Shown here in pieces: positions 11,370 to 23,658 of a stretch of DNA of 64,000 nucleotides (within the stretch, counting starts at the first letter, position 1; every line of letters starts with the position of its first letter). The notes beneath the pieces were generated by a model. The model saw only the letters and a program-made list of their open reading frames with translations, searched no databases and was not told where the DNA came from. This DNA is from Collybia mongolica (Eukaryota; Basidiomycota; Agaricomycetes; Agaricales; Clitocybaceae): positions 124,001 through 188,000 of the forward strand of contig JAAXNY010000001.1 in NCBI GenBank assembly GCA_013420905.1, written 5' to 3'. A program made the translations under genes and the position numbers.

Positions 11370-13010
11370 AATACTTACCGCATCCCGCTCAGACCCGTCT
11401 CCAGCCTATCTGACAGTACAACACCCTACGTCAAAAATGTCCGTCCAAGAAATTCAGCCCGACGACACCAATGCCTGGCACGGAGAGCGAAATCCCACCC
11501 AACGTTTCGACACACCCAACATACGACAGTTCAGCCCCAATCAACAACGCGTCCAGAGTCCGAAACCAACGCCTATCTGGTCTGATAGTACCAAAAGCCA
11601 GCAGCCAGCGTCGCACCCATCCACACCCCCATCAAAATCAGTACCCCGAACCCAACCCAAAATGCCCCAAACAGAAATGAACCGACACTGGGGAAGCGGT
11701 GATAAAAAAGAAAGAGAAGGGGTAGGGACAAAAGAAAAAGAGGCGAAAAAACCCAAAGCACGACAAACGAGCGAGTATACGGTTACACACCTTCTATAAT
11801 ATCCTCTACGCCAGATACAGCGTGCCTACTACCTCGGTATCGAGAATTTGTCGCGGTGAAGGATCCAAAAATCGTGCCTGGTGAGAAATGTGGCTATTTT
11901 TAGGGATATGAGGAACAGTTAAAGGGTGGGGAGGGAACCGTTATCGGGGACTCTCTTTTATGGGTGCAGGGGAACGCGCGAGATGGGCGGACAAGTCAGG
12001 ATAGAGAAGAATGAGGAAGAAGGGACAACAATAGGGACAGAGATAAGAGCGGGGACGCGGGGGAGGGATTACGAGGAAGAAAGAAGACGAGGGCGAGGAG
12101 AGAGAAGAATGAGGGAAGAAGAGAGTAGAACGTGTAAGCAACTTGTACACAACCTTCCCAAGTGAGAACTACCGAAGCTGAGCAAAGACAAAGCAGAGTG
12201 TGGAAAGGGCGTATGGATACGTCGGGCGCGTCTCGTTGAGCACGATTTACAACTTCAGACCGAGATCAACCGGGGTGATGTTGTGTGGGGGGAGGAAAGC
12301 GTTAATTTTGGTTGTGGTGAGGGATATGTATCAGGGTGATAGGTTCATACAGAGGGCTAGAGCTTATAAAAGCGACTACTCTGATGCTGTGGATGGTTCC
12401 TGGCGTGCTTGTGGGGGCAACAATGGCGCCTCTAACGCACAAGGCGAAGTCGGGGAAGAGATACATGCCGAGGACGAATATCAAGGATATATAGTATGGC
12501 TACTCGTACACAAATTCTAATCAGTACTCGCAACACTACACCTAAATAACATGGGCGGACGGACCTTCGGGCTACTCAACATCCCACCTTCCTTCACCTT
12601 CGTCACGACTACCCCATTCGCCAATTAACTAAAAACGCCTCAAGGGACATTGGCGAGCGAAATATCGTTCTGTTGTGATGCGACGCTGGTGATAAGGAGC
12701 TGGATGGGACGGCTGAGCATATACCGAACGAGCCGTGCAAGAATATCGATAGGTCTGCGTGCTCCAAGTACCTGGCAGGAACTTGAGCTAGATGGCCTGG
12801 GGTTGTGGGGGGGGGGGGGGCATTAGATCGAGGGAGGTCGCGACAGAGGGGATATCCGTGCAGAAGCTATGCGGTATCTCGTCACCCAAGCAGCGAACGA
12901 GGTGAATGAAAAGGTGATGGAGGATAAGAGGAAGGTGGCGTTTGACAGCAGCTTGGAGCCACGTGGGCTTGTGATCGATTGACCCTGCTGAGAGCCAAGC
13001 CAATGCTATT
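11370..13010 (-). pseudogene. CHS7-like pseudogene, minus strand copy 1
   Basis: Read on the minus strand: exon 1 remains at about 12760-12545 (RPIQLLITSV, LANGVVVTKVKEGGMLSS), exon 2 at about 12490-12360 (FVLGMYLFPDFALCVRGAIV), exon 3 at about 12245-12130 (VLNETRPTYPYALSTLCF and a stop codon in place of the following W) and exon 4 at about 11885-11790 (frameshifted). The purine-rich plus strand at 11900-12125 is the reverse of the pyrimidine-rich intron 3. Several stops and frameshifts make it non-functional. A 13-nt run of G lies near 12808-12820. Confidence 0.75.
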
Positions 13011-13289
13011 AGTCCCTTATCATCACAATGACAATCTCCGTGCCTCGACAGCGTCTACCTATGCATATAGCTATTCTGCGCGCACTCATCTCCAGCCCCT
13101 CCCCCGGCTTTTAATGCTGTACTTGTACGTATCGTCTGACACGTCATAATCAGAAACTCAAAGAAATACGGTCCGCACTTGAATCTGGGGGAGGGGACGA
13201 GGTTGCATCCGTTGACTTTGACTCAAAAACCGTGCCCATTACCGAAAGCGACTCATCCCCTACGACGAAGTATCTAATGCCTGTGCCGA

Positions 13290-14900
13290 CAGTCTTTCAC
13301 CACAGTCGTCCCCGGGGCCGCCGCCGTGGACGCGCTGTATCTTGCCTGGGGAAATACTGTGGAAGGTTGGCGGTCCTTCCTTCATTCGTTCTTATCGTTT
13401 CTTCTTTTTGCCCTTTTTATGTGCTATTCACGTTATCTCTTTCTTCTTCTCTTCTTCGCTTTTTCATGTCTCATCTTTTGTCATCTTCGTTGCTCGTTCA
13501 ATTCTATTTCGGATCCTTTTGTGCCAGTCGGGCGGAAGCGCAATGGGTTAAAACCTTGCGTTAGGAGTGAGGATGAGACGTTAGACTGTTGGGTGTGCCT
13601 TTGGCATATTGAGTTCATTTGACTGTTGGTCGTTAGGCATCGGTTATAGGCCGAGTGGGATGTTGAGTTTGGGGTTTGATGTGTTGGGTGCTGGGTTCTG
13701 AGTGTGACGGTAGGTGGGTGGACGGATGGACGGTGTATATAGATGGGTGAATGGCACGATGTGAGGGCACTAGCTATGTCACATCTAAGGCGTTGGGGAT
13801 TTGGCGTGAAAGAGTTCGTTCCTAGGATCAATAGCAGAACTTTGTTTGGGGAGTTAGGTGGTGCGTGGGTGGACAAGCGTCGGTGTCAATGGTAGTGTTT
13901 GTGTGGGTGTCGAAGTTTTATTGATGTCTGTGCGGGTGTCGAAGTGGGAGTCGACGTCGGTACCGATGACATGTCGTGCTGCACTCGCCCTGTTTTCCCC
14001 CCTCCCTTCTCCCTTCGCATTCTCTTCTTTTATTTGATCTTTTCATTATTACCTTTATTACTCGTTGCCCAGTACTGATAAACATGCTGTCACAGGATTG
14101 TAGGAGGACGGGGTGTACTATCCATAATGACCACCTCCCCTCCACACCCCCTTCCACCATCCCTCTCCTCTCTCCTCTCTATTTATATCTTCCTCTCCCG
14201 CCTCCCACCTCTCCTAAATGCTACCTTTACCATGCATGACACCTCCGCTACAGAAAATACATCCTGCCCGTACATACACACGCCTCACCCGCGCATCTAA
14301 AACCAACCAGGGGAACGCCAACCACCAAATTCAAATGTATACAACCCCTCAAAACTTCATTCTATTTTAGGATTCGAGTCGGATACTTGCAAGCCTCTTT
14401 CACCAGCACCACTGCTGGACCTGGTTCTCCGTTTTCGACTTGTTAGCTTATGTCTCTTCCCCGCCCTTTTTATCATGTTCCTACAATATACAACCACACC
14501 TCCCTAATACCCCTCCGCTCCCTATATTTCTTTCCCTCCCCTTTGTGGCTTGTAATTCCGGCGGGGCCAGGATTCAGGAAACGGGGCTGGTTTTAGGGTT
14601 TTCAGAGGGTGATGGGATAGTTTCAGCTCGCGTTTGGTATCAGGGTAAGTATGCCCTGTACCTGGTGTGTTACTTGTATGCTGCGTTTCTTCCTAGGAGA
14701 TGCACACCTACGCCTGCCTCCGCTTACTTTATTTACTAGTGATCCGTCCGCACACTATACTTCACACTCCCCCCATCACCACCGTTTTCCAGCCGTCGCT
14801 ATTGTGATATCACGAGTATCCTGTACTGAGCTCTACGGAAATGTGAGATGCGAAATAAGGTACTCTACCACAATACACGGTGGACCAAACATTATAGGAC
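13290..14900 (+). pseudogene. CHS7-like pseudogene fragment, plus strand, exons 4-5 and 3' flank
   Basis: About 13300-13365 encodes TVVPGAAAVDALYLAWGNT, matching exon 4 of the chaperone (TVLETAAVGVLYLAWRSI). A long intron-like stretch follows, then a cag acceptor and a decayed exon 5 at about 14097-14130 (EDGVYYP after an in-frame stop). The 3' flank to about 14900 is shared with the fragment at 17.3-18.0 kb. Exons 1-3 are absent. Confidence 0.65.
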
Positions 14901-15174
14901 AGGCAGTGTATGTATTATTACTATTAGTGCGTGGCGACAACAGTTACGCCCAGCGAACTGACGCCAAGAAATGAGCCCAGTTACTTATCCGTATACATTC
15001 GAAACCTAGTCTTGCGCTTGAAATCTGAAGCTCACTCCGGTGCAGAAGCTCCCGACTTAGTTCAACCTTGAAACACACTTGAAAGCGGACATATCTACAG
15101 GTCCTGACGCCCATGTATCCCCATACCAGAGTGTACGCACATGTATTCGCAAGCCGTTTGTATAACCGCTTACC
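14901..15174. other. spacer between a CHS7 relic and a kinase fragment
   Basis: No gene recognised. Confidence 0.4.
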
Positions 15175-15540
15175 GCCCAATCTCGTTATGGTGCCAGAAA
15201 TTTGCTCTTGGACTCGGTCTTACTCCCATAATAGGTGGGTTAGCATTCCTCACAAATATTGTAGTGCATTAAAAATCTGTTGTTCACGGAGATCTTACCG
15301 GGGTGAGTACTTCACCAGTGTCCTTGGGATTATTTTATTTTGTTTGTACTTGTAGAACAATATTCTGGTCGCTAATGATTGCCGCATGCTCCTCTGTGAT
15401 TTCGGTCTCTCTTCCATGAAAGAAGATTACAGTAATACTATATACAACACTTCTTCGACGCCGAAATATAACCTGCCATGGACCGCTCCGCAGGTCGTTC
15501 TCTCTGAAACACCAACCCGCCCTAACCAAAAGACCGCGGC
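15175..15540 (+). pseudogene. truncated duplicate of the kinase gene at 22.1-23.7 kb
   Basis: 15175-15236 matches the second intron of that gene (around 22590-22650). After a jump of about 430 bp the match resumes near 15245 and runs through the HGDLTG exon and the exon with DNILL-like CDFGLSSMKEDY, almost base for base, to about 15537. It then ends inside the activation segment and abuts the minus-strand CHS7 copy 2. It has HGDLT and CDFG but no ATP-binding lobe and no C-lobe, so it cannot encode a kinase. Confidence 0.85.
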
Positions 15541-16900
15541 TAATAGCACCTACATTCCAACCCTCTACCCCGATCCCCACCCCAAACGTTAAATGATTGC
15601 GAAGATGGCAAAGAAGGAGAAAGAGGGAGAAAATGGCAGGGTAAAAGGAAAGAAAGAAAACAACGCACAAAAACTTTAAAGAAGCGCGAACGGACGAATG
15701 AAGGACACACCCTCCATGATATTTCTCCACACCAGGTACAGCACTCCCAGCATGGCGACCTCGAGTACGGTAGTGAAGCACCCATTGACGCGGACTCGAG
15801 GCGCCTGGTAATAAAGGTGGGTAGTTTGAGTTTGGGGGACGTAGAGTGGGGAGAGGGCGGGGAGGGAAGGGTTTGAGGGAGGACTTCTTTTGTGGGTGGG
15901 TAAGAAAGGATGGGGAAGAATGAGGGAAAGGGAAACGGCAGTGGCGGAGACAAGGGTGGGGACGGGGGAATCGGGGGTGGGGAAAAGGTAGAAGAGAGCA
16001 GGAGGAAAAATGATGAGGGAAGAAGAGAGGAGAACAAATACGTACCTTACACATGACTTTTCCAAGTAAGACTCACCCAGGCTAAGCGAGAACAAAGAGG
16101 AATGCGGAGAGGACGTAATAGCACATCGGGCATGTCTCGTTGAACAGCATGATTTATAAACTAGAGAAACGCGGCGCGGAGGGGTGACAAGTTAATTTCA
16201 GGCGTGGTGAGAAATATAATTCAGGTAGGGCGACTTGTACAGGAGGTCAGACGATGAGGATGACGAAAGTCGGACACCACGGAGCGTTCTGCAGGCGCAC
16301 CGATCGCGTCTCTGGCAGCGTCGGGATAACAGTTACAAGTCTAGGACGAATATCGAGAACGTATAGCATGGCTACTCACACACCAATGACAATCAGTACT
16401 AGAACAACAACACCCAAAGTATACAGCGGACGTACATTTAGATTGCTCAAAATCCCGCCTTCCAATATGTGCGTCCCTACCACCCCATTTGCTAGTAAAT
16501 TTATAATGCCTTGTACGACGCCAGTGGTGAGGAGCTTGAGGAGGTGGCTGAGCACATACAGTAATAACCTAGCAGGGGTTTGAGGAACGGGGACATCAAA
16601 TCGGGTGGAGGTGCAGAAGATATGAAGTACCTTGACAGTGACCCAGGCAGTGAATGAGGCGAATAGAAAGGTGGTGGAGGATGAAGGGAAGGTTCTAACC
16701 AAGTGGCGTTTGACTGAGAGCCACGTGGGAATGTGATCGATCGTTGATCCTGCTGAGACCCGAGAGCCGAGCCGAGGCTTTGTGCCGTGAACCACGACCA
16801 CGGCTTGTCTTGCCTCAACGCCATCCACCTACGCATATCGCTTTTCTGCGCATACTCATCTCCAACCCCTCCCTCGGCTATGCTGTACTCGTACTTATCG
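15541..16900 (-). pseudogene. CHS7-like pseudogene, minus strand copy 2
   Basis: Minus strand: exon 1 remains at about 16560-16450 (LLTTGV then LANGVVGTHILEGG, lacking the two membrane helices between), exon 2 at about 16370-16270 (frameshifted), exon 3 at about 16150-16042, a purine/pyrimidine-skewed intron 3, and an open exon 4 at about 15811-15718 (FTTVLEVAMLGVLYLVWRNI). The 5' flank (16700-16990) is shared with the flank of copy 1 near 12850-13200. Deletions and frameshifts mark it as a pseudogene. Confidence 0.75.
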
Positions 16901-17239
16901 TCTGACACGCCTTAATCAGAAACCCAAAGAAACAAGGCCTGCATTCGAATCTGGGGGAGGGGACGAGAGGAATAGGTGCGGGTGTAAAACGGTATCGTAT
17001 CCCACATCAGACACGCATTCCGGGCCTCCACAACCCCTCTCTGAGCTGGGCGTCTAGTACATGTATGTACATATATATGCGTCGAACCCCAAGATGGATC
17101 TGGTACAAGGCACTGTAAGTGGTCGTAACGTCTTTCAGAATTTCCTGCCTCCTTCTCTGACATGCGTATCATGATCCACCGCGTGGCCCAATGCAATCAC
17201 ACACACCACGGGCCGCATCTATAAACCTCGGGATGGTAG

Positions 17240-17960
17240 GCAAAGAAACCAGCACTGTTACTTATTCCTTCCCCCCTCCGGTCTCATTCACGCCAAAACA
17301 TCCTCGCCCTCCTCCGTTCGCTTCCCTTCCGCCATAGCTATCCCCGGGGCCGCCGCTGCGGACGCGCTGTGTCTTGACTGCGGAAGGTTGGTGGGTCCTT
17401 CCTTCGTCTGTTGTTATTGTTCCTTCTTTCTGTTCTTTTTCTCGGATTTTCGTCCTTCCCCTCCGTCTCTCTCCCCTCCATCCCCACTTTCTTCCTTTAC
17501 TTCCACCTCAATGAAGCGCTATGTTTTTCTGTTGCTTCAATTCATTGTTTTTAGATCTCCCCTCTCTAGTTCTTCCTTTTCATTACGATATAAACTGTCG
17601 TCTCCCTAGTATCCCACCTGCTTTTCTCCCGTTTGTAGCTCATGTTTTCCGGCGGGGCCAGGATTCGCGGCAAGGGGCTGGTTTGGGCTTTTTGGAGGTG
17701 GTATGATCGTTCTGGCTTGTGTTAGTATCACCCGCCTTTGGCGTCACTTTTGTGCTCTGTCGCTTCAGGAGACGCACACCTACACCCGCCCCCGCACATT
17801 ATAAGTCTACACCCCCCACCACCACCGCCGCTGTTCCAGTTGTGTCGTCTGCCGTTGTTGTGCTATCACATGTTCCCAGTACAGAGTAAATGCAAAATGC
17901 GAAATGCGGTACTCTAAATACGATACACAATGAAGTTCACTCCACTGCTTCACTGCAGAA
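17240..17960 (+). pseudogene. CHS7-like relic, plus strand, exon 4 fragment and 3' flank
   Basis: 17340-17396 repeats the exon 4 relic of 13310-13375 (words ccccggggccgccgc and gacgcgctgt), and 17640-17960 repeats its 3' flank (words ggcggggccaggattc and acgcacacctac). It is more decayed than that copy and has no usable frame. Confidence 0.6.
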
Positions 17961-19555
17961 TTTCCGGACTTATTTCAACCCACTCAAATAAATCAGACAT
18001 CTACAGGTCCATAGCACCACAGCACTCAATACCAGAATTTTACCCAGCTTTATTTGTACGCCATGCCGATAATCGACCCCTGGCCACTCCTCCCTTTGAC
18101 TCTCAATGACCCTCCATTCTCGCCGACGCAGCACGCCCTCTCACCCATCCAGCTTCCGCCATTCAGGTATCCCCCAATTTCACAGTCTCCGGCGTGACCT
18201 ACTCACCGTGTAAGCCTGGTTCCCGTACTGGTTTCCGTACTTCGTGCAGGTGGTAAAAATGCTAGCGCTGTATGCTGTGCGTCGCTTTCCCGGAGACATA
18301 CCGGCTCATCTAGACACGCGTTGCCATTAGACCACCCAGGTTCTGCACGTGTAGGGCAGAGGAGAACGACACGTTACGATTATCAAGCCACAGCGTTGTT
18401 ATCAGCCCAGAGTCCTAGGGTTGCATAAGGTTAGTCTTGGGCTCGCAGACGCGGGAAGGAAGCGAATCTACCGGCGGCAAGTGGCTACATCTTCTCGAAC
18501 GCGTTCTGCGGGCCAACCACAACACCTTTTCCCCGGTCCAAACCCACCCAGTCCACATCTACGTACTACGCGCACGCCATACCCTTAATCCATACATGAG
18601 TCTAAACCTGTTCGCACGATTATCAACTCCATCGGGTCCAAATCCCGCAAACCACATTATCTACATTCCTCCGATGCGCCCCCATCCACGCCAAATCAAA
18701 TCAAAACCACATCACCGCCACATTCATTCACAACAAGTGTATCTCCACCAAAACACCCACCGCCCTCCCCGAACCCAAGTCCCACGTTGTGTATCGGTGG
18801 TGGAATCGTACGCCATCACCAGCGCTCCTTCCAGATCCCATGGACCAAACACAACACAACTTACATACAACGGCGGTGTGTGTGTAGATTCCTTCCGTTG
18901 TCGTATCATACCATCAAAAAAGGAAACTAGACACATTCACATCGACACTAACTCGGCGCAGAGAAGAGAGCAGAGAAGGAGAGTTTAGGCAAAGAAAAAA
19001 ACGAACAAACACCCCCCCCCCACAAATGTGAAGAAAAACGGAACGAACAGGGTATATAACCCAATACCTGCCCCTACGCCAACGTCGATATTCCACATCA
19101 GACACAAACGCTAGAGAATGCACCTCAGCCTACGCACTGAATGCGTTCGCGAAACGCAAGTGGTACCCAACGCCCGATACTTTTTAAAATACGCGATGTG
19201 GCCAGTGAACCCAGCCCGAAGCATGACACTCAGTATTCCAGCACATATCACCTCAAACCTGCGTCGCCCCCAGACCCGCCTTGCCATATCTCGATCCCGA
19301 CCTACCTCAAATCCATCCACATCCCAACGCTCAACGCTCAACCTTCAAGTTTGAGACCCAACACCCACGTCTAATACCGAGATCGACACCTACTAAAAAA
19401 ATATCCGAAAATTCAACGCACGTACCAAAAGCCCCGACTCTAGAAATCGGCGGCGCATCCACAGCCTGACACCAACATTCTCCCCCCGATCCCGACCCAA
19501 AACGCCCGGAGTGCGGTGGCGAAAAGGAAGGAGAAGGACCAGGAACAACAAGTCC
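17961..19555. other. CA-rich stretch without a recognisable gene
   Basis: The plus strand is unusually rich in C and A. A 183-codon frame at 18437-18988 is rich in P, H, T and S as expected from the base composition, has no domain, and I consider it fortuitous. A run of 10 C lies near 19012. Parts around 19100-19500 resemble flanks of minus-strand CHS7 relics. Confidence 0.4.
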
Positions 19556-19559
19556 ATAT

Positions 19560-20960
19560 CCACATCAACAAAAGATTGTAAATCCAAGTGCCAACGCACC
19601 CGGTACACTTGCGAAAATGCAAATACCCAACACCCCAACGCTTTTTGATATATGACATATCCACCACATCATCACATCCAGTGAGCATTCCGCACTTTCA
19701 AGCTCGAAGCAAGCTCTTTACCGCATCCCGGCCCAGGCCCATCTCACGCCCATCCGACAGTGCAACACCCGACATCAAATGCCCAACTAACAACCAGACA
19801 CCAACACCAGACACCGACATCCGACAGCTCAACGGATCGACATACGAAATCAGTAATGGATCGCCAGCACAACACCAAAACGCCCCGAATAGAGGCGGAC
19901 CAAGCGGCGAAGAAAAAGAAAAGAGAATAAAGAGACAACAGGAAAGGAAACGAAATACCCGACCCAATCTCCAAAACACAACGAACGGACGCACAAACGA
20001 CCATCTACTTTCCGGGCTATTCCTCTCCCACCAGACACAGTATACCCGCTACAGCAACTTGGGTAAGGTCGTGATATGCCTGGCAATGGAAAGCGGTTAC
20101 CTTGAGTTTGAGAGACGAGGGGTGGAGGGCAAAGGCGGAGAAGGAAAGGGAGGTCCTGTCTTGTAGGTGGGTAGGGAAATGCGGAGTAATTATAAGGGTA
20201 AGGGAAAATGACGGGAACGGAGGTACAAGCGGGGATGGAGAGAGATTGTATGAGGGCGAGGGAAGACGAGGGTGGGGGGGAGAAGAATAGGAGAGAGAGG
20301 AACAGGTATGCGCCTTGCACACGACCCTCTGAAGAGAGGACGCAAGCTGTGCTAGGATGAAGAGGAACGCGGAGAGGGAGTAATCACGCATCGGGCACGA
20401 TGTGTGACATCAAACTGAGATAAACCAGGGGCGAGAGAGGCGTCAATGTCGTCATGGGCGGGAGATATGGTTCGGCAACTCATCCAGGGGGCTGGATATT
20501 GAGAAAGACGGAGAAACTGACGTTGTGGACCACTTCTGGCAAAACTACAGGCGTGCCGGATCACATCCCTGATACAAGGCGATGTCGAGGGGAGAGGTAA
20601 CATGTTGACAATGGATATCGGGTGTAGGGACGTATAGCAGAGCTACACGTACACCAACGCCAATCAGTACTAACACCAACACGGGGGGACGTACGTTTGG
20701 AGTGCTAACCACCTAACAGGGCGCCTATAATCACCGCAGTCGAGAGTTCGCTCTGTTTCAGCGTAGCGCCAGTGATGACAAGCTGGGCGAGGGCAGCTGA
20801 GGACACACAGCGCAAGCAGCGCAAGTCTATGCGTGCTGAGGGATTAGGGTTAGGAGTCACGTGTGCATGTGATCGATCGTGATCGAGCTGAGAGCCGAGC
20901 CAATCCGCTGGCTGACCTAGATAGCTTCTTTGCGCATACAGCCGAAACGTCAAAGCCTAA
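19560..20960 (-). pseudogene. CHS7-like pseudogene, minus strand copy 3
   Basis: Minus strand: exon 1 part at about 20830-20700 (LVITGATLKQSELS against LLTTGAVLKQGELP), exon 2 at about 20630-20480 (out of frame), exon 3 at about 20400-20305 (YSLSAFLFILAQLASS), pyrimidine-rich intron 3, and exon 4 at about 20105-20025 (TQVAVAGILCLV). The N-terminal helix region is missing. The tail to 19560 is shared with copy 1. It is broken at several points. Confidence 0.75.
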
Positions 20961-20999
20961 CCCTGAAATGAACAAGCCAAGGGAAAGAGGGATATTTTT

Positions 21000-21860
21000 A
21001 ATCAGCTGGCGTGTGTTTATCTCGTTCCTCTGAGTCGGTCCGACCACACTAAGTGAAAATTAAACGTGCAGTGCCACTTACTCTATGATGTGTAAACCTA
21101 AAAATATCGGTGTGCATCGCCTTATCCTCGTGCTTGTGATACGGGTGTTTATCAAGGGTGACATGTCAATATATTATGAATGATGAGAATGTGGAAATAC
21201 CAACACCACTGGCAGTCTTCGACCGGGCCGGCAGTGGCTGAATGGGCAGTGCTACCAGACACTAAGAGTGCAACAATAAGAATCACCAACTGAGAGAGAC
21301 GACGAGGGGTAATTTAAGGTATCTCATGTGACAAGAACATTCAAGAAAATCATACAGTTACACTCATATATTGTTCCTAGTCCAATTAAAAATATAAAGA
21401 TGGAAAGAAATACGCTCTACCGGATGACTTTAGCCAAACTGTAGTGTTTTAGCAGGTAGGCATGTCCATGATCAACCAGGGACGCTCCCTGGTTATAATG
21501 TTTAGATCTGACCACCGGATCTCGCACCGCTCACCCGAAGTAAGATCGGACTTGGACAGAGAAGTCAAAATAATTATATATATGTATCTACCAAGCCTCG
21601 GTTTACTGCTTATTTGACACTTGTTCAACGCTTTACCACAACGGAGCCCTCCCATATAAGACATGGACACTGTAAACATTCAAATATATCAAAGACACTC
21701 GACCTTGACCTTTAATCACCCTGCCAGATTGCACATCAGAGTATCAGTCCTATAATGCGACGTGATGTGGTCATAAAGAGCGCCTCGGAGAGTCGGACCG
21801 AGTCAGGGTGCCCAATCAGTAAGTGCCTGTGAGCTATATCATGGCAACTACATTGAGTTC
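21000..21860. other. no gene recognised
   Basis: AT-richer spacer between the CHS7 relic field and the first kinase gene; only short frames. Confidence 0.4.
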
Positions 21861-22105
21861 GATATCCAGTGTCTCCCAATGTTTCGACACCCCATCAATA
21901 CAACAATCTTCCTCCATGCCATTCTTTCCTACGGCCCTTTATCTCATTTAAATTTCCATGGTATGGGATACTTAAGGACTTCTGGCAACTATCCGTTCAG
22001 ATGCATCTCCTGCGTATATTTGGTGGAATATATGAAACAGTACGCCTGAAATGCTTTGAACAACTATTAAGATCACTAATAATGCCTGGGGCTTTACATT
22101 TGTAG

Positions 22106-23658
22106 TTGTGGCGACCATGGCGCTTGACCCGTCATCCATCTCGTCATGATAGCTGTGATGTGAGCTCTGATAGCTTTCTTTTTGGCACATCAAGCGAATC
22201 ATCGATGCACACTCCCCAGTCAAGCGTTCTGTCCAAGAGTCCGAACTCCCCTCCTGCCAGTGTGGGGGGTATTGAGTTGTTTAAGGCCTTAAGGGATCGC
22301 GCGCTTTCGGTTAGCATCACGCTTCCACGGCGCTTGTGGCCCTCTCGTGCATGCACACAATACTCAGAGGTATGTATTTGCCTTTCTCCATTAATTCTCT
22401 GGGTTCCGATGTAACCTCCCTTTATAGTTGCTAGGATCAGCAATGGCATACCCTTCGAGGCGAGATACCCACCTGCAAGACCTCACTACGGAAATCGAGC
22501 GATTAGGTGAATGGCATGTGGCAGGAGGCGGATTTGCGGTCATACATGTCGCAAATTGGAGACATTGTGGACAGAATATTAAAGTGCGGCCTGATTTCGT
22601 TGTGGTGCAGAAAATTTGCTCTTGTACCGAGTCTTACTCCCATCATAGGTGGGCGTCAAGGTTATCAAAACGCCGCCCCCACATGGTGGAATCGGGAGTG
22701 AGATTGCGGACAAGGTGGTTCTAAATCTTGAACAAATTGTAGCGCCACCGATAATCTGTTCCATCAGCGTCTACGGAGAGAAATTATTGTCTGGTCACAA
22801 CTCAACCATACTAATATTCTCCCATTCCTGGGTGTCACTTATGGCTTCGGCGCACAAGGGGTCTACGGAATGGTCTGTCCTTGGATTGACAGCGGAGATC
22901 TTTCCCATTACCTTAAGGTTCACGGATCAATAAAACTATCGAAGCGGGTCACTATGGTATGGAAAGAGTGCCACGAACACTATTCATTGTACTGACAATA
23001 ATCTTTAGTTACGCGAAATCGCTGAAGCATTGTGTTATTGTATGCCATATTATTATTAGAATCATTGTCTACTATTTCTCACAAATATTGTAGTGCATTT
23101 AAACTCTGTTGTTCATGGAGATCTTACTGGGGTGAGTACTTTGCTAGCATCCTTGGGATTGTCCAACCTCCTTTGTACATTATAGAACAATATTCTGGTC
23201 GCTGATGACGGTCGCATGCTCCTCTGTGATTTTGGGCTCTCTTCCATCAAAGAAGATTACAGCAATACTATTTACAATACTTCTTCGACACTGAAAAATA
23301 ACCTGCCATGGACCGCTCCAGAGGTCGTTCTCTCTGAAACACCAACCCGCCCTAACCAAAAGACCGACGTCTACTCGTTTGGGAGCATAATATTTCAAGT
23401 ATTGATCTACTTCTTATCTGAATTGTATGTTGCTGATTTTCTTCCGCTCAGGTGTTGACTGGGGGCCGACCATACCATGGGATGGCTGAAGGCATGATTT
23501 TCCTGCTGTTGAAAGACCGTGGTTATCCACCTCGTCCCGAAGGTCATTTGATATCAGACAACTTCTGGAAGTTCATGTTGAGGTGTTGGGCCCAAAACCC
23601 TGAAGCGAGGCTTGCGGCGGCTGATATTTCTGAGTTCTTGACTTCCATTTCAATGTGA
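22106..23658 (+). CDS. TKL-type protein kinase (K1)
   Basis: Exons ~22106-22369, 22428-22583, 22649-22714, 22768-22956, 23009-23039, 23094-23131, 23186-23398 and 23452-23658, all phase-consistent. Motifs in order: glycine loop VAGGGFAVIH, ATP lysine in VGVKVIK, hinge GMVCPWIDSGDL, catalytic loop VVHGDLTGNNILV, Mg-binding CDFG, APE in WTAPEVV, DVYSFGS and a C-lobe ending CWAQNPEARLAAADI. The catalytic loop reads HGD rather than HRD (non-RD), a pattern of the TKL-like kinases expanded in mushrooms. The start is uncertain: upstream pieces near 21869-22040 (with STPHQYNNLPPC) resemble the N-terminus of the kinase at 26.2-28.4 kb and may be extra 5' exons. Substrate and pathway unknown. A truncated copy lies at 15175-15540. 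Confidence 0.8.

Noticed and set aside
18437..18988. 183-codon open frame on the plus strand
   Set aside because: Its P/H/T/S-rich composition follows directly from the CA-rich base composition, and it has no domain, splice or family support.
21972..22223. Minus-strand frame with a hydrophobic stretch near the kinase start
   Set aside because: No partner exons on that strand; it overlaps the likely 5' exons and an intron of the plus-strand kinase gene.
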